From: Pseudomonas putida
GTDB taxonomy: Bacteria > Pseudomonadota > Gammaproteobacteria > Pseudomonadales > Pseudomonadaceae
Assembly: GCF_003228315.1 (NCBI RefSeq)
Contig: NZ_CP029693.1
Location: forward strand, 4,143,501-4,207,500
Direction of reading: 5' to 3'
Length of the DNA stretch: 64,000 nt
The notes beneath the pieces were generated by a model. The model searched no databases. It had not been told where the DNA came from and worked only from the letters and a program-made list of their open reading frames with translations. Position 1 is the first letter of the stretch. Every line of letters begins with the position of its first letter. Both the position numbers and the translations under genes were made by a program. This document shows, piece by piece, positions 17,187-25,607 of the stretch.

Positions 17187-17903
17187 TTAAGGTTGCTTAC
17201 GCGGAGTCAAAACCACCTGCGCCGGAACACCGCGATCAATCTTGCGCTCCAGCTTCAGATCAAACTGCGGATCAAGCTTGTTCACCCGCTTGGTCAGCAA
17301 ATTGGCCAGCCAGGGGTAATCATCGGTACGCGGCACCTGAAGGCTCACATCACACTGAAAGTTCACCACATCGGCGGCGATGGCATCCAATTGGCGGCGC
17401 ATTTTGCCCATATCGTTGATATTGAGCTTCACCGTGGTGCTTTCAGCCTCCGGGTCGATGACCTTGGCCTTGCGCCTGGCTTCGGCTGACTTCAGGTCGG
17501 CTTCGGCTTTGTCCAGTTCCGCCTTGCGCGCTTGCGCGACGGCACCATTGACGCCCCCGGTCAGCGCAGGCGCCTTGGGCATCAACGCGCGGGCACGGGC
17601 CAGGGCCGTGGCGGCTGCGTTGACGTCGCCTTTTTGCAGCACGATCTGGCTGCGCATCAAATAGGCTTCGGCCAATTGCCGCTGGTATTGCTCCAGGGAC
17701 TGATCGTTGGGCGATTCCGCCTGCAAGGCAGCCAGTTGATCTTCGGCCGTCGCCAGCTCGCTGCTGGCCAGGCTTTGCTCAAGCTGGGCAATGGCCGTGG
17801 CCCGCGCGTCCGGGGTCTCGGCCGCCGGCGGCGTGCTTTGGCATGCGCCCAGCAGCAGGGAAAATGCGACCAGGAGCACATATCGGGAGGTGAACAGCTT
17901 CAT
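17187..17903 (-). CDS. Conserved envelope lipoprotein (PA5502-like)
   Basis: A 238-residue protein with signal peptide and lipobox LLLGAC (Cys about residue 21), so an outer- or inner-membrane lipoprotein. The middle is helical and Ala/Glu/Gln-rich with a TPR-like look (ATAEDQLAALQAESPNDQ, AYLMRSQIVLQKGDVNAAATAL). The C-terminal part ends KIDRGVPAQVVLTPRKQP. It lies directly downstream of znuB on the same strand with a 37-bp gap, so it may be co-transcribed with the zinc importer. Function unknown. Confidence 0.85.
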   Translation of the reverse strand: MKLFTSRYVLLVAFSLLLGACQSTPPAAETPDARATAIAQLEQSLASSELATAEDQLAALQAESPNDQSLEQYQRQLAEAYLMRSQIVLQKGDVNAAATALARARALMPKAPALTGGVNGAVAQARKAELDKAEADLKSAEARRKAKVIDPEAESTTVKLNINDMGKMRRQLDAIAADVVNFQCDVSLQVPRTDDYPWLANLLTKRVNKLDPQFDLKLERKIDRGVPAQVVLTPRKQP

Positions 17904-17940
17904 TCCTGCGACTCTCTAATTGCGCAAAAAGCGAGCAAGT

Positions 17941-18729
17941 CTACACCCCTCGACGGGGCAGAACAAAACTCAGCAGAAACAGTGCGGCGGCCGTCACAAC
18001 GATGGACGGGCCGGCCGGGGTGTCCTTGAACCAGGACAATGCCAGCCCGCCGCACACGGCGAGTATGCCCAGCAGGCTCGCGCCCAGTGCCATCTGCTCC
18101 GGGGAGCGGGCGTGACGTTGTGCCGCAGCCGCCGGGATGATCAGCAACGAGGTGATCAACAGGACACCGACGATTTTCATCGCCACGGCAATCACCACGG
18201 CAATCAGCAACATCAGCGCCATGCGCAGCCCGGCCACCGGCAGGCCTTCGACCTTGGCCAGTTCTTCATGCACGGTGATGGCCAGCAAGGGGCGCCACAG
18301 GGTCACCAGCAACACCAGCACCGCCGCGCTGCCACCGAGGATCCAGGCCAGATCGGTCGGACTGATCGCCAGCAGGTCGCCGAACAGATAGGCCATCAGG
18401 TCGATCCGGACTTCGTGCATGAAGCTTAGTACGACCAGGCCGAGAGAGAGGGTGCTGGGTGCGAGAATTCCCAAAAGCGTGTCGGACGCCAGCGGTTGGC
18501 GCTGCTGCAAGGTCACCAGCAGCACCGCCAGCAGCAGGCAGCCCACGGTGACCGCGACTGTCGGGCTGACATCCAGCAGGAAGCCCAACGCCACCCCCAA
18601 CAGCGCCGCGTGGGACAGGGTGTCGCCGAAATAGGCCATGCGCCGCCAGACCACGAACGACCCCAAGGGGCCCGCGACCACCGCCAAAGCCAGACCTGCA
18701 AGCAGGGCGTAGAGCAGGAAATCAGCCAT
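17941..18729 (-). CDS. znuB: Zinc ABC transporter permease
   Basis: Inner-membrane channel of the high-affinity Zn importer, 262 residues with about eight TM helices (MADFLLYALLAGLALAVVAG...). It belongs to the ABC-3 metal permease family. The start ATG 18729 overlaps the 3' end of znuC by 8 bp. Same operon order zur-znuC-znuB as in other pseudomonads. Confidence 0.96.
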   Translation of the reverse strand: MADFLLYALLAGLALAVVAGPLGSFVVWRRMAYFGDTLSHAALLGVALGFLLDVSPTVAVTVGCLLLAVLLVTLQQRQPLASDTLLGILAPSTLSLGLVVLSFMHEVRIDLMAYLFGDLLAISPTDLAWILGGSAAVLVLLVTLWRPLLAITVHEELAKVEGLPVAGLRMALMLLIAVVIAVAMKIVGVLLITSLLIIPAAAAQRHARSPEQMALGASLLGILAVCGGLALSWFKDTPAGPSIVVTAAALFLLSFVLPRRGV

Positions 18730-19507
18730 GCTTGCAGTTGTCTCCGTGCACATGGTTATGGCCCGACGCGGGCGCCTTGACCACCGAGCCGTGCAGATCG
18801 TGGGCGTGGTCGTGATGGTGGTGATAAATCGCCAGGCTGGGTGCGTTCTTTCCGAACAGCTCGACGAAGGCCGGATCCCCACTGACCTGCTCGGGATGCC
18901 CGGAGCAGCAGACGTGACGATTGAGGCAGACCACTTGATCGGTGGTGCTCATCACCAGATGCAGATCGTGGGACACCATCAACACGCCGCAGCCGTGGCG
19001 GTCACGCAGGCGGGTGATCAGGCTGTAGAGCTCGGCCTGGCCGGCCACATCGACGCCTTGTACCGGTTCATCGAGCACCAGCAGTTCCGGTTCGCGCAGC
19101 AGGGCACGGGCCAGCAGGACGCGCTGCATTTCGCCGCCGGAGACGCTTTGCACCGGGCTGTCGATAACGTGCTCGGCGCCCACCTCCTTGAGTGCGGACA
19201 GGGCCATCGCACGGTCCACGCCCGGCACCAGGCGCAAGAAACGCAGCACCGAGAGCGGCAGGGTCGGATCGACGTGCAGTTTTTGCGGCATGTAGCCGAC
19301 ACGCAGTTTCGGCTTGCGCCAGACCGTGCCGCTGTCGGGTTTCAACAGACCCAGCACGGCCCGGACCAGCGTGGTCTTGCCGGCACCGTTGGGGCCGATC
19401 AGGGTGACGATCTGCCCGGGCTCGACGCTCAGCTCGATGTTATCCAGCACAGGCTGCCCGGCAAAAGTGACGGCGACCTGCTGCAAACGGATCAACGCAT
19501 TGCTCAT
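18722..19507 (-). CDS. znuC: Zinc ABC transporter ATP-binding protein
   Basis: ATPase of the Zn importer, 261 residues. Walker A GPNGAGKTT, signature VSGGEMQR and Walker B LLVLDEPVQGVD are present. The C terminus is His-rich (IYHHHHDHAHDLHG and HNHVHGDNCKHG), probably a zinc-sensing or zinc-storing tail. Start ATG 19507 overlaps the zur stop by 1 base (TGATG). Confidence 0.96.
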   Translation of the reverse strand: MSNALIRLQQVAVTFAGQPVLDNIELSVEPGQIVTLIGPNGAGKTTLVRAVLGLLKPDSGTVWRKPKLRVGYMPQKLHVDPTLPLSVLRFLRLVPGVDRAMALSALKEVGAEHVIDSPVQSVSGGEMQRVLLARALLREPELLVLDEPVQGVDVAGQAELYSLITRLRDRHGCGVLMVSHDLHLVMSTTDQVVCLNRHVCCSGHPEQVSGDPAFVELFGKNAPSLAIYHHHHDHAHDLHGSVVKAPASGHNHVHGDNCKHG

Positions 19508-19989
19508 CAAGCCCCCTGGCAACCCGAGCAGAGACCGACCACTTCGACGGTCTGACCTTCGACGACGAACCCGACATCGGCAGCGCTGGCGATGATCGCG
19601 TCGCTGATGGGTTTCTGTTCGAGTTCAATGGCGGCGTGGCAGTCGCGGCAGATCAGGAACTGGCCCTGGTGCGGGTGCTCCGGGTGATTGCAACCGATGA
19701 AAGCGTTGAGCGAGGCGATACGGTGCACCAGGCCGTTCTCCAGGAGGAAGTCCAGCGCGCGGTACACCGTTGGCGGCGCGGCGCGGCGACCATCCTGCTC
19801 ACTGAGCACCGCGAGAATGTCGTAGGCGCCCAGCGGTTTGTGGCTTTGCCAGACCAATTCCAGCACCCGCCGACGCAAGGCGGTCAGGCGCAGGCCCTGG
19901 CGCTCGCACAGGGCATCGGCCTCGGACAAGGCGCTGTGCACGCAATGAGAGTGGTCGTGGGGACGGCTGGCAATCGGTGTGATAGACAT
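19507..19989 (-). CDS. zur: Zinc uptake regulator, Fur family
   Basis: DNA-binding repressor of zinc uptake, 160 residues (called np20 in P. aeruginosa). The N-terminal winged helix includes LTALRRRVLELVWQ and APPTVYRALDFLLENG. The structural zinc site uses two CXXC pairs: ICRDC and the C-terminal LCSGC. Zn-sensing His residues lie in CNHPEHPHQG. It is first gene of the zur-znuC-znuB unit, divergent from znuA. Confidence 0.95.
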   Translation of the reverse strand: MSITPIASRPHDHSHCVHSALSEADALCERQGLRLTALRRRVLELVWQSHKPLGAYDILAVLSEQDGRRAAPPTVYRALDFLLENGLVHRIASLNAFIGCNHPEHPHQGQFLICRDCHAAIELEQKPISDAIIASAADVGFVVEGQTVEVVGLCSGCQGA

Positions 19990-20011
19990 GAGCGGCGACG
20001 AGTTTTGTGAG

Positions 20012-20030
20012 AGACGTTATTATGTTACCC
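20012..20030. promoter_or_regulatory. Candidate Zur operator between zur and znuA
   Basis: GTTATTATGTTAC (20016-20028) matches 10 of 13 positions of the E. coli znu Zur-box core as I recall it. It lies 27 bp from the zur start and 28-40 bp from the znuA start, where it could repress both directions. The dyad is imperfect, so confidence is moderate. Confidence 0.55.
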
Positions 20031-20055
20031 GTTCTCGCCTCTTCGAGTGGTCATC

Positions 20056-20976
20056 GTGTCCCGACTTTTTTCATACTTTGTCGCATTTATCGCAAGTTTT
20101 CTGCTGATCGGTCAGGCGCAAGCCGAGGTCAGGGTCCTCACCAGCATCAAGCCGCTGCAATTGATCGCCGCTGCCGTGCAGGATGGCGTGGCGATTCCGG
20201 AGGTCTTGCTGCCGCCGGGCGCGTCGCCGCATAACTATGCCTTGCGACCTTCCGATGTACGCAAGGTGCAATCGGTGGACCTGCTGTACTGGATCGGGCC
20301 GGACATGGAGGGGTTCCTGCCTCGCGTACTGAATGGCCGCTCGCTGCCGAGTGTCGCCGTACAGGACTTGCCCGGCATGAAACTTCGCCGTTTCGCCGAA
20401 GATAGCCACTCCCACGCCGAAGAAGCCGACGAACACGACCACGATCACCGTCCGGGCAGCCTGGATGCGCATTTGTGGCTCTCGCCCGTCAACGCCCGGG
20501 TCATCGCCACGAAGATGGCCGCCGACCTCAGCGCCGCCGACCCCGCCAACGCGGCGCGTTACGAGAGCAACCTCAAGGCCTTTGATGAACGTCTCGACGC
20601 CCTCGACCTGCGCCTGAAGAAGCGTCTGGCCGGCATTGAAGGCAAACCCTACTTCGTCTTCCACGAAGCCTTCGACTACTTCGAAGATGCCTACGGCCTG
20701 AAGCACACCGGCGTGTTCAGCGTTGCCGCTGAAGTTCAGCCGGGCGCCCAGCATGTCGCGGCGATGCGCGCGCGTTTGCAGGAAGTCGGCAAGACCTGTG
20801 TGTTCAGCGAACCACCGTTGCGTCCGCGCCTGGCGGAAACCCTGGTGGCCGGGCTGCCGGTGAAGTTGGCGGAGCTGGATGCGCTGGGTGGATACACACC
20901 GGCGACCGCTCAGGGGTATGAGCAGGTGCTGGAGAAGTTGGGGAATGATTTGGCGGGGTGTTTGGAGTCGTTGTAA
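20056..20976 (+). CDS. znuA: Zinc ABC transporter substrate-binding protein
   Basis: Periplasmic Zn receptor, cluster A-I family, 306 residues. A signal peptide ends QAQA-EVRV. The family His-rich acidic loop is visible (DSHSHAEEADEHDHDHRP), and metal-binding His residues lie in SPHNYALRPSD, DAHLWLSP and VFHEAFDYF. No ATG is available; GTG 20056 (giving MSRLFSYF) is my choice, and GTG 20047 three codons upstream is the alternative. It is divergent from zur. Confidence 0.93.
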   Translation: MSRLFSYFVAFIASFLLIGQAQAEVRVLTSIKPLQLIAAAVQDGVAIPEVLLPPGASPHNYALRPSDVRKVQSVDLLYWIGPDMEGFLPRVLNGRSLPSVAVQDLPGMKLRRFAEDSHSHAEEADEHDHDHRPGSLDAHLWLSPVNARVIATKMAADLSAADPANAARYESNLKAFDERLDALDLRLKKRLAGIEGKPYFVFHEAFDYFEDAYGLKHTGVFSVAAEVQPGAQHVAAMRARLQEVGKTCVFSEPPLRPRLAETLVAGLPVKLAELDALGGYTPATAQGYEQVLEKLGNDLAGCLESL

Positions 20977-20988
20977 CAGGCACACACC

Positions 20989-21018
20989 TGTGGCGAGAGA
21001 GCTTGCTCCCTCGCCACA
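20989..21018. repeat. Short palindromic element, GTGGCGAG subtype
   Basis: TGTGGCGAGAGAGC and GCTCCCTCGCCACA face each other around a short loop with one mismatch. This is a different REP-like family from the others in the window and is present once. It lies between convergent znuA and thrB and could work as a transcript 3' end. Confidence 0.75.
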
Positions 21019-21022
21019 ATAT

Positions 21023-21976
21023 TTAAAGGGCGAAAGGCAACGGCGTATTGACGGTCTGCCGCTGCGCCAACCGCAGCTGGAACTCCATCGGATCGTGAAT
21101 CAACACATCCTGCCCGGCGAACGATTCCGCCGCGATCAGACGCGACAACCAGAACCGCACACACGCCACCCGCAGCATGGTCGGCCACAGCTCGGCCTCG
21201 GCGGCGGTGAACGGACGCAGTGCGGCATAAGCGCCCAGCATCGCCCGCGCCCGCGGCCCGTCGATCAGGCCGTCGTCATCCGAACACCAGTCGTTCAAGG
21301 CAATCGCCACGTCGTAGAGCATCGGCCCCGAGCAGGCGTTGTAGAAGTCGATCAAGCCGGTCAGGTGCGTGCCTTCGAACATCGCGTTATCGCGGAACAG
21401 ATCCGCGTGGATGTTGGCGCGCGGCAGGGCCAGGATTTTTTCTTTGTGCAGGGTGATTTCATCCAGCGCCCGTTCCAGTAGCGCTTTCTGCTCGGCATCG
21501 AGGTGCGAGAGAAACTGCGTGCCCTCCTCCAGCATCCAGTCCAGGCCACGATCGGTCTTGCGCTTGATCATGTTGTCGGCCTGGGTCGCCAGGTGCAGAT
21601 GCGCCTGCAACTCACCCACCTGCGCGCAGTGCTGGGTGTTGGCTTGCTTGATGTGCTTGCCGGCCAGGCGTGGTTGCAGGAGCGCCGGCTTGCCGGCCAG
21701 TTCGCGCAACGCCACGCCGTCGGTGGTGCGCAGGGCGTAAGGCACCGGCAAGTCAGCGTCGTGCAGGACGTCGAGCAATTCGATGAAGAACGGCATCTCC
21801 TGGACCGGGCCGCGTTCGACCAGCGTCAGGACAAACTCGCCCTGCTCCAGGCTGATAAAGAAATTGGTGTTTTCACTACCGGCGGCAATCCCCTGGAAAT
21901 CAAGCAGGCGGCCAAGGCCATAAGGGGCGAGAAAGGTTTCCAGCTCGGGCCGAGCCAGGGGGGTGAACACAGACAT
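21023..21976 (-). CDS. thrB: Homoserine kinase
   Basis: Phosphorylates L-homoserine in threonine synthesis. It has 317 residues and belongs to the APH/fructosamine-kinase-like ThrB family used by pseudomonads, not the GHMP family of enterics. Motifs: GSENTNFFI near residue 33, ANIHADLFRDNAMF (catalytic loop HADLFRDN) and GLIDFYNACSGP (metal-binding D). It is followed downstream (57 bp upstream on the map) by a DUF2782 gene on the same strand. Confidence 0.95.
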   Translation of the reverse strand: MSVFTPLARPELETFLAPYGLGRLLDFQGIAAGSENTNFFISLEQGEFVLTLVERGPVQEMPFFIELLDVLHDADLPVPYALRTTDGVALRELAGKPALLQPRLAGKHIKQANTQHCAQVGELQAHLHLATQADNMIKRKTDRGLDWMLEEGTQFLSHLDAEQKALLERALDEITLHKEKILALPRANIHADLFRDNAMFEGTHLTGLIDFYNACSGPMLYDVAIALNDWCSDDDGLIDGPRARAMLGAYAALRPFTAAEAELWPTMLRVACVRFWLSRLIAAESFAGQDVLIHDPMEFQLRLAQRQTVNTPLPFAL

Positions 21977-22033
21977 GTTTAAGCTGCCAGTACGGGCGCC
22001 GCTTGCGAGCCAGCGCCAATTGAAATTAGGAAA

Positions 22034-22324
22034 CTATTTCCACTCGAAAATCTTCCACGACGGAATCAGCATATCCGGCTGATCCGAGCGGATGAAGTTT
22101 GCATCTGTACCGTCCGCACGCACCAGAAAGTACGGTTTCCCGCCTTTCGGAGTGACCTTGATGGCATATAGAAAACCATTCTGACGGTACTCTTGAATCG
22201 TTTTATCGCCTTCCGTGCGAATGGTTACATCCGGATCCGGCGTCGGTGCATCGTTCGCCGCCATCACGGCCAACGGTGTGATTGCAAACAACCCAGCCAG
22301 CAACAGGCGATTTAGTGTGCGCAT
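22034..22324 (-). CDS. DUF2782 family small exported protein
   Basis: A 96-residue protein with a signal peptide (MRTLNRLLLAGLFAITPLAVMA-AND). The mature part is about 74 residues, with IRTEGDKTIQEYRQNG and a C-terminal YFLVRADGTDANFIRSDQPDMLIPSW stretch read in parts. It is found beside polA and thrB in pseudomonads. Function unknown. It is divergent from polA with a 74-bp gap. Confidence 0.88.
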   Translation of the reverse strand: MRTLNRLLLAGLFAITPLAVMAANDAPTPDPDVTIRTEGDKTIQEYRQNGFLYAIKVTPKGGKPYFLVRADGTDANFIRSDQPDMLIPSWKIFEWK

Positions 22325-22398
22325 GATAACCTTGTCCCTTTGTCGTCAACGGTCCCGCTATTCTAGCGCCGGACCCGCCGAAAAGGTTGATCGTGCTC

Positions 22399-25203
22399 AT
22401 GAGCCAAGCCCCCCTCGTCCTGGTGGACGGTTCTTCTTACCTGTACCGCGCCTTTTTTGCGCTGCCACCTTTGACCACTTCCAAAGGCCTGCCGACCGGA
22501 GCGGTCAAGGGCGTGTTGAACATGCTCAAGAGCCTGCGCAAGCAGTATCCCGACAGCCCGTTCGCCGTGGTGTTCGACGCCAAGGGTGGGACCTTTCGCG
22601 ATGAGATGTACGCCGAATACAAGGCCAACCGCCCGAGCATGCCCGACGACATGCGCCTGCAGATCGAGCCCCTGCACCAGAGCGTGAAAGCACTCGGCTT
22701 TCCGCTGCTGTGCGTCGAGGGCGTCGAAGCCGACGACGTGATCGGCACCCTGGCCCGCAGCAGCGCCGCCGCCAACCGCCCGGTGATCATCTCCACCGGC
22801 GACAAGGACATGGCGCAGCTGGTCGACGGGCACATTACCTTGGTCAATACCATGACCGGTAGCTCGATGGACGTGGAAGGCGTAAAGGAGAAATACGGCG
22901 TCGCTCCCGAGCAGATCATCGATTATCTGGCACTGATGGGCGATTCTTCCGACAACATTCCGGGCGTTCCCGGCATCGGCCCGAAGACCGCTTCCGGCCT
23001 GCTGGTGGGCGTGAATGGCGGCCTGACCGAACTTTACGCGCAGCTCGATATTGTTCCGACCCTGCCGATCCGCGGCGCCAAGACCCTGCCGGCCAAGCTC
23101 GAAGAGCACAAGGACATGGCATTCCTCTCCTATCAACTGGCGACGATCAAGGTCGATGTGCCGCTGGATGTTGGCCTCGACGACCTGCAAATGGGTCCCG
23201 AAGACCCGGTCAAACTCACCGAGCTCTACAACCTGCTCGAATTCAAGAGTTGGTTGAACGATTTGCAGCGCGACGCCAAGCGCGCCGAACTGAGCACCGC
23301 CGCCGAACCTGAGCCGGCACTCGACCTGTTCAGCGCCGCCGAGGCCGAAGCGCCAGCAGCCGCCTCTGAAACCCGCTACGAGACCATCCTCGATCAGGCA
23401 CGCTTCGACGTCTGGCTGGAGAAATTGAACAACGCCAAACTGTTCGCTTTCGACACCGAAACCACCGGCATCGACGCGCAACAGGCACAACTGGTGGGCC
23501 TGTCGTTTGCCGTTCAGCCCAACGAAGCGGCCTACATCCCGCTGACCCACTCCTATATCGGCGTGCCGGAGCAGCTGGATCGTGACACCGTCCTGCGCGC
23601 CCTCAAGCCGATTCTGGAAGACCCGAACAAACTCAAGGTCGGCCAGCACGCCAAGTTCGACATGAACATCCTGGCCAACTGCGCCATCGGCGGCGATCAG
23701 GCCAACGGCATCACCGTGCGCGGCATCGCCTTCGACACCATGCTCGAATCCTATGTGCTCAACTCCACGGCCACCCGCCATGACATGGACAGCCTGGCGC
23801 TGAAGTACCTGGACCACACCACCGTGAGCTTCCAGGACATCGCCGGCAAAGGCGTGAAGCAGCTGACGTTCGATCAGATCGCGCTGGAGCAGGCCGGCCC
23901 CTATGCCGCCGAAGACGCCGACATCACTCTGCGCCTGCACGAGGCGCTGTTCGACAAGCTCAGCGCCATTCCGAGCCTGGCCAGTGTGCTGACCGACATC
24001 GAAATCCCGCTGGTGCCGGTGCTGGCGCGCATCGAACGCCAGGGTGCGTTCGTCGATGCCGCGCTGCTCGGCGTCCAAAGCATCGAACTGGGCGACAAGA
24101 TGGTCGCGCTGGAGCGTGAGGCCTTCGAGATTGCCGGTGAGGAGTTCAACCTCGGCTCACCCAAGCAACTGGGCGTGATCCTCTACGAAAAACTCGGCCT
24201 GCCGGTGCTGAAGAAGACCGCCAAGGGCCAGCCGTCCACCGCCGAAGAGGTGTTGGCCAAGCTGGCCGAAGAAGACTATCGGCTGCCCAAGGTGCTGATG
24301 GAATACCGTTCCATGAGCAAGCTGAAAAGCACCTACACCGATCGCCTGCCGGAGCAGATCAACCCACGTACCGGGCGAATCCACACTTCGTACCACCAGG
24401 CAGTCGCGTCCACCGGACGCCTGTCCTCCAGCGACCCGAACCTGCAGAACATCCCGGTGCGCACCGCTGAAGGGCGGCGCATCCGCCAGGCGTTCGTGGC
24501 GCCGGCTGGCTACAAGCTGCTGGCAGCGGACTATTCGCAGATCGAGCTGCGGATCATGGCGCACCTGTCCCGGGACGAAGGCCTGATGAATGCCTTCCGG
24601 CACAATCTGGACGTGCACACCGCGACCGCCGCCGAGGTGTTCAAGGTCGAACTGACCGATGTGACCTCCGATCAGCGTCGCGGCGCCAAGGCGATCAACT
24701 TCGGCCTGATCTATGGCATGGGCGCACAAAAGCTCGGCAAGGACATCGGCGTCGATACCAAGACCGCCAAGGCCTACATCGACACCTACTTCGCCCGCTA
24801 CCCGGGTGTGCGCGAGTACATGGACCGCACCCGCGCCCAGGCGGCGGACCAGGGTTATGTGGAGACTTTCTTCGGCCGCCGCTTGTATCTGCCGGAGATC
24901 AACTCCAACAAGCCGCAGGAACGCGCTGCCGCCGAGCGCACGGCGATCAACGCACCGATGCAGGGCACCGCGGCCGACATCATCAAGAAAGCCATGGTGG
25001 CTGTGGATAACTGGCTGACGTCCTCCGGGCTCGACGCCAAGGTGATCCTGCAGGTACACGATGAATTGGTGCTGGAGGTGCGTGAGGATCTGGTCGATCA
25101 GGTTCGCGATGAAATTCGCGTTCACATGAGTGGCGCGGCAAAACTGGATGTTCCGCTACTGGTCGAAGTCGGCGTGGGCAACAACTGGGATGAGGCGCAC
25201 TAA
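22399..25203 (+). CDS. polA: DNA polymerase I
   Basis: Repair and Okazaki-fragment polymerase, 934 residues. Domains in order: 5'-3' exonuclease/FEN (1 to about 290, MADDM and GVEADDVIGT, GDSSDNIPG), 3'-5' exonuclease (about 335-510, with FDTETTG and YAAEDADIT), and the Klenow polymerase (motif A DYSQIELR, the O-helix RRGAKAINFGLIYG, motif C QVHDELVLEV). The proofreading Asp/Glu are intact. ATG 22399 chosen; GTG 22393 is possible but less likely. Confidence 0.97.
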   Translation: MSQAPLVLVDGSSYLYRAFFALPPLTTSKGLPTGAVKGVLNMLKSLRKQYPDSPFAVVFDAKGGTFRDEMYAEYKANRPSMPDDMRLQIEPLHQSVKALGFPLLCVEGVEADDVIGTLARSSAAANRPVIISTGDKDMAQLVDGHITLVNTMTGSSMDVEGVKEKYGVAPEQIIDYLALMGDSSDNIPGVPGIGPKTASGLLVGVNGGLTELYAQLDIVPTLPIRGAKTLPAKLEEHKDMAFLSYQLATIKVDVPLDVGLDDLQMGPEDPVKLTELYNLLEFKSWLNDLQRDAKRAELSTAAEPEPALDLFSAAEAEAPAAASETRYETILDQARFDVWLEKLNNAKLFAFDTETTGIDAQQAQLVGLSFAVQPNEAAYIPLTHSYIGVPEQLDRDTVLRALKPILEDPNKLKVGQHAKFDMNILANCAIGGDQANGITVRGIAFDTMLESYVLNSTATRHDMDSLALKYLDHTTVSFQDIAGKGVKQLTFDQIALEQAGPYAAEDADITLRLHEALFDKLSAIPSLASVLTDIEIPLVPVLARIERQGAFVDAALLGVQSIELGDKMVALEREAFEIAGEEFNLGSPKQLGVILYEKLGLPVLKKTAKGQPSTAEEVLAKLAEEDYRLPKVLMEYRSMSKLKSTYTDRLPEQINPRTGRIHTSYHQAVASTGRLSSSDPNLQNIPVRTAEGRRIRQAFVAPAGYKLLAADYSQIELRIMAHLSRDEGLMNAFRHNLDVHTATAAEVFKVELTDVTSDQRRGAKAINFGLIYGMGAQKLGKDIGVDTKTAKAYIDTYFARYPGVREYMDRTRAQAADQGYVETFFGRRLYLPEINSNKPQERAAAERTAINAPMQGTAADIIKKAMVAVDNWLTSSGLDAKVILQVHDELVLEVREDLVDQVRDEIRVHMSGAAKLDVPLLVEVGVGNNWDEAH

Positions 25204-25223
25204 GCCGTCTGTCGGCTAGTTTT
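25203..25223 (+). terminator. Weak terminator after polA
   Basis: AGCCG (25203-25207) pairs with CGGCT (25213-25217), followed by AGTTTT. The stem is only 5 bp and begins in the stop codon, so efficiency is doubtful. Confidence 0.4.
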
Positions 25224-25396
25224 CAGGCATCAGCCTGCTCGAGACGGCGTGTCAGTGGGATCCAATGCCCCCGGCACACCCTCGCGAGGCCCGAAATCAC
25301 TGGGTTTGGCTGCGGCGTGGCGCCGCGCCGGAGCGCGAATCGACCCTTAGTACGGAAAATCCGTCGGTCAATTCCAAAGACATTGAAAAAAATTCT

Positions 25397-25424
25397 GAAC
25401 TAATCTGAAGAAGCACCACTCAGA
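25397..25424 (+). promoter_or_regulatory. AlgU (sigma-22)-type promoter of the ErsA-like RNA
   Basis: GAACTA (25397-25402), 17 bp, TCAGA (25420-25424). The sigma-E/AlgU consensus is GAACTT-N16/17-TCTGA. A perfect 13-bp dyad ACGGA-aaa-TCCGT (25352-25364) lies about 33 bp upstream and could be an activator site. The transcript would start near 25430. Confidence 0.65.
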
Positions 25425-25429
25425 GATAC

Positions 25430-25561
25430 TGAATGGCTGGTGAAGCCCTTCGATGCTCCTATGTTGTGTTAAGTGTTGGCAGATATCTGGACCCCGCCCT
25501 AGCGGTCTAGAACTTGAACCCCGGAACTTCCCCCTCCCCATAGAAGTCCGGGGTTTTTTTT
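25430..25561 (+). ncRNA. ersA: ErsA-like small RNA (Spot 42 position)
   Basis: A 130-nt or so transcript is predicted from the AlgU-type promoter to a strong terminator. The terminator stem is CCCCGGAACTTC / GAAGTCCGGGG, followed by eight T (25554-25561). The position between polA and engB and the AlgU-type promoter match P. aeruginosa ErsA, an envelope-stress sRNA of about 132 nt. A conserved single-stranded stretch (GGACCCCGCCC near 25489) is a plausible seed. The long frame that crosses this area is not convincing as protein. Identification is by synteny and signals, not alignment. Confidence 0.8.
25524..25561 (+). terminator. Terminator of the ErsA-like RNA
   Basis: A 10-12 bp GC-rich stem (ACCCCGGAACTTC with GAAGTCCGGGGT), loop CCCCTCCCCATA, and an eight-T run form an excellent intrinsic terminator and a likely Hfq landing site. 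Confidence 0.88.
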
Positions 25562-25607
25562 GCCCGCAGAAAACTGCCCGGGGCGCGCCCCAGACAGTTC
25601 CCGGCCC

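Noticed and set aside
20989..21018. CRISPR-like repeat
   Set aside because: Only a single palindrome with no spacer array; none of the REP pairs shows regular spacing either.
22363..24078. 571-codon minus-strand frame opposite polA
   Set aside because: Complement of the well-conserved polA; no independent evidence.
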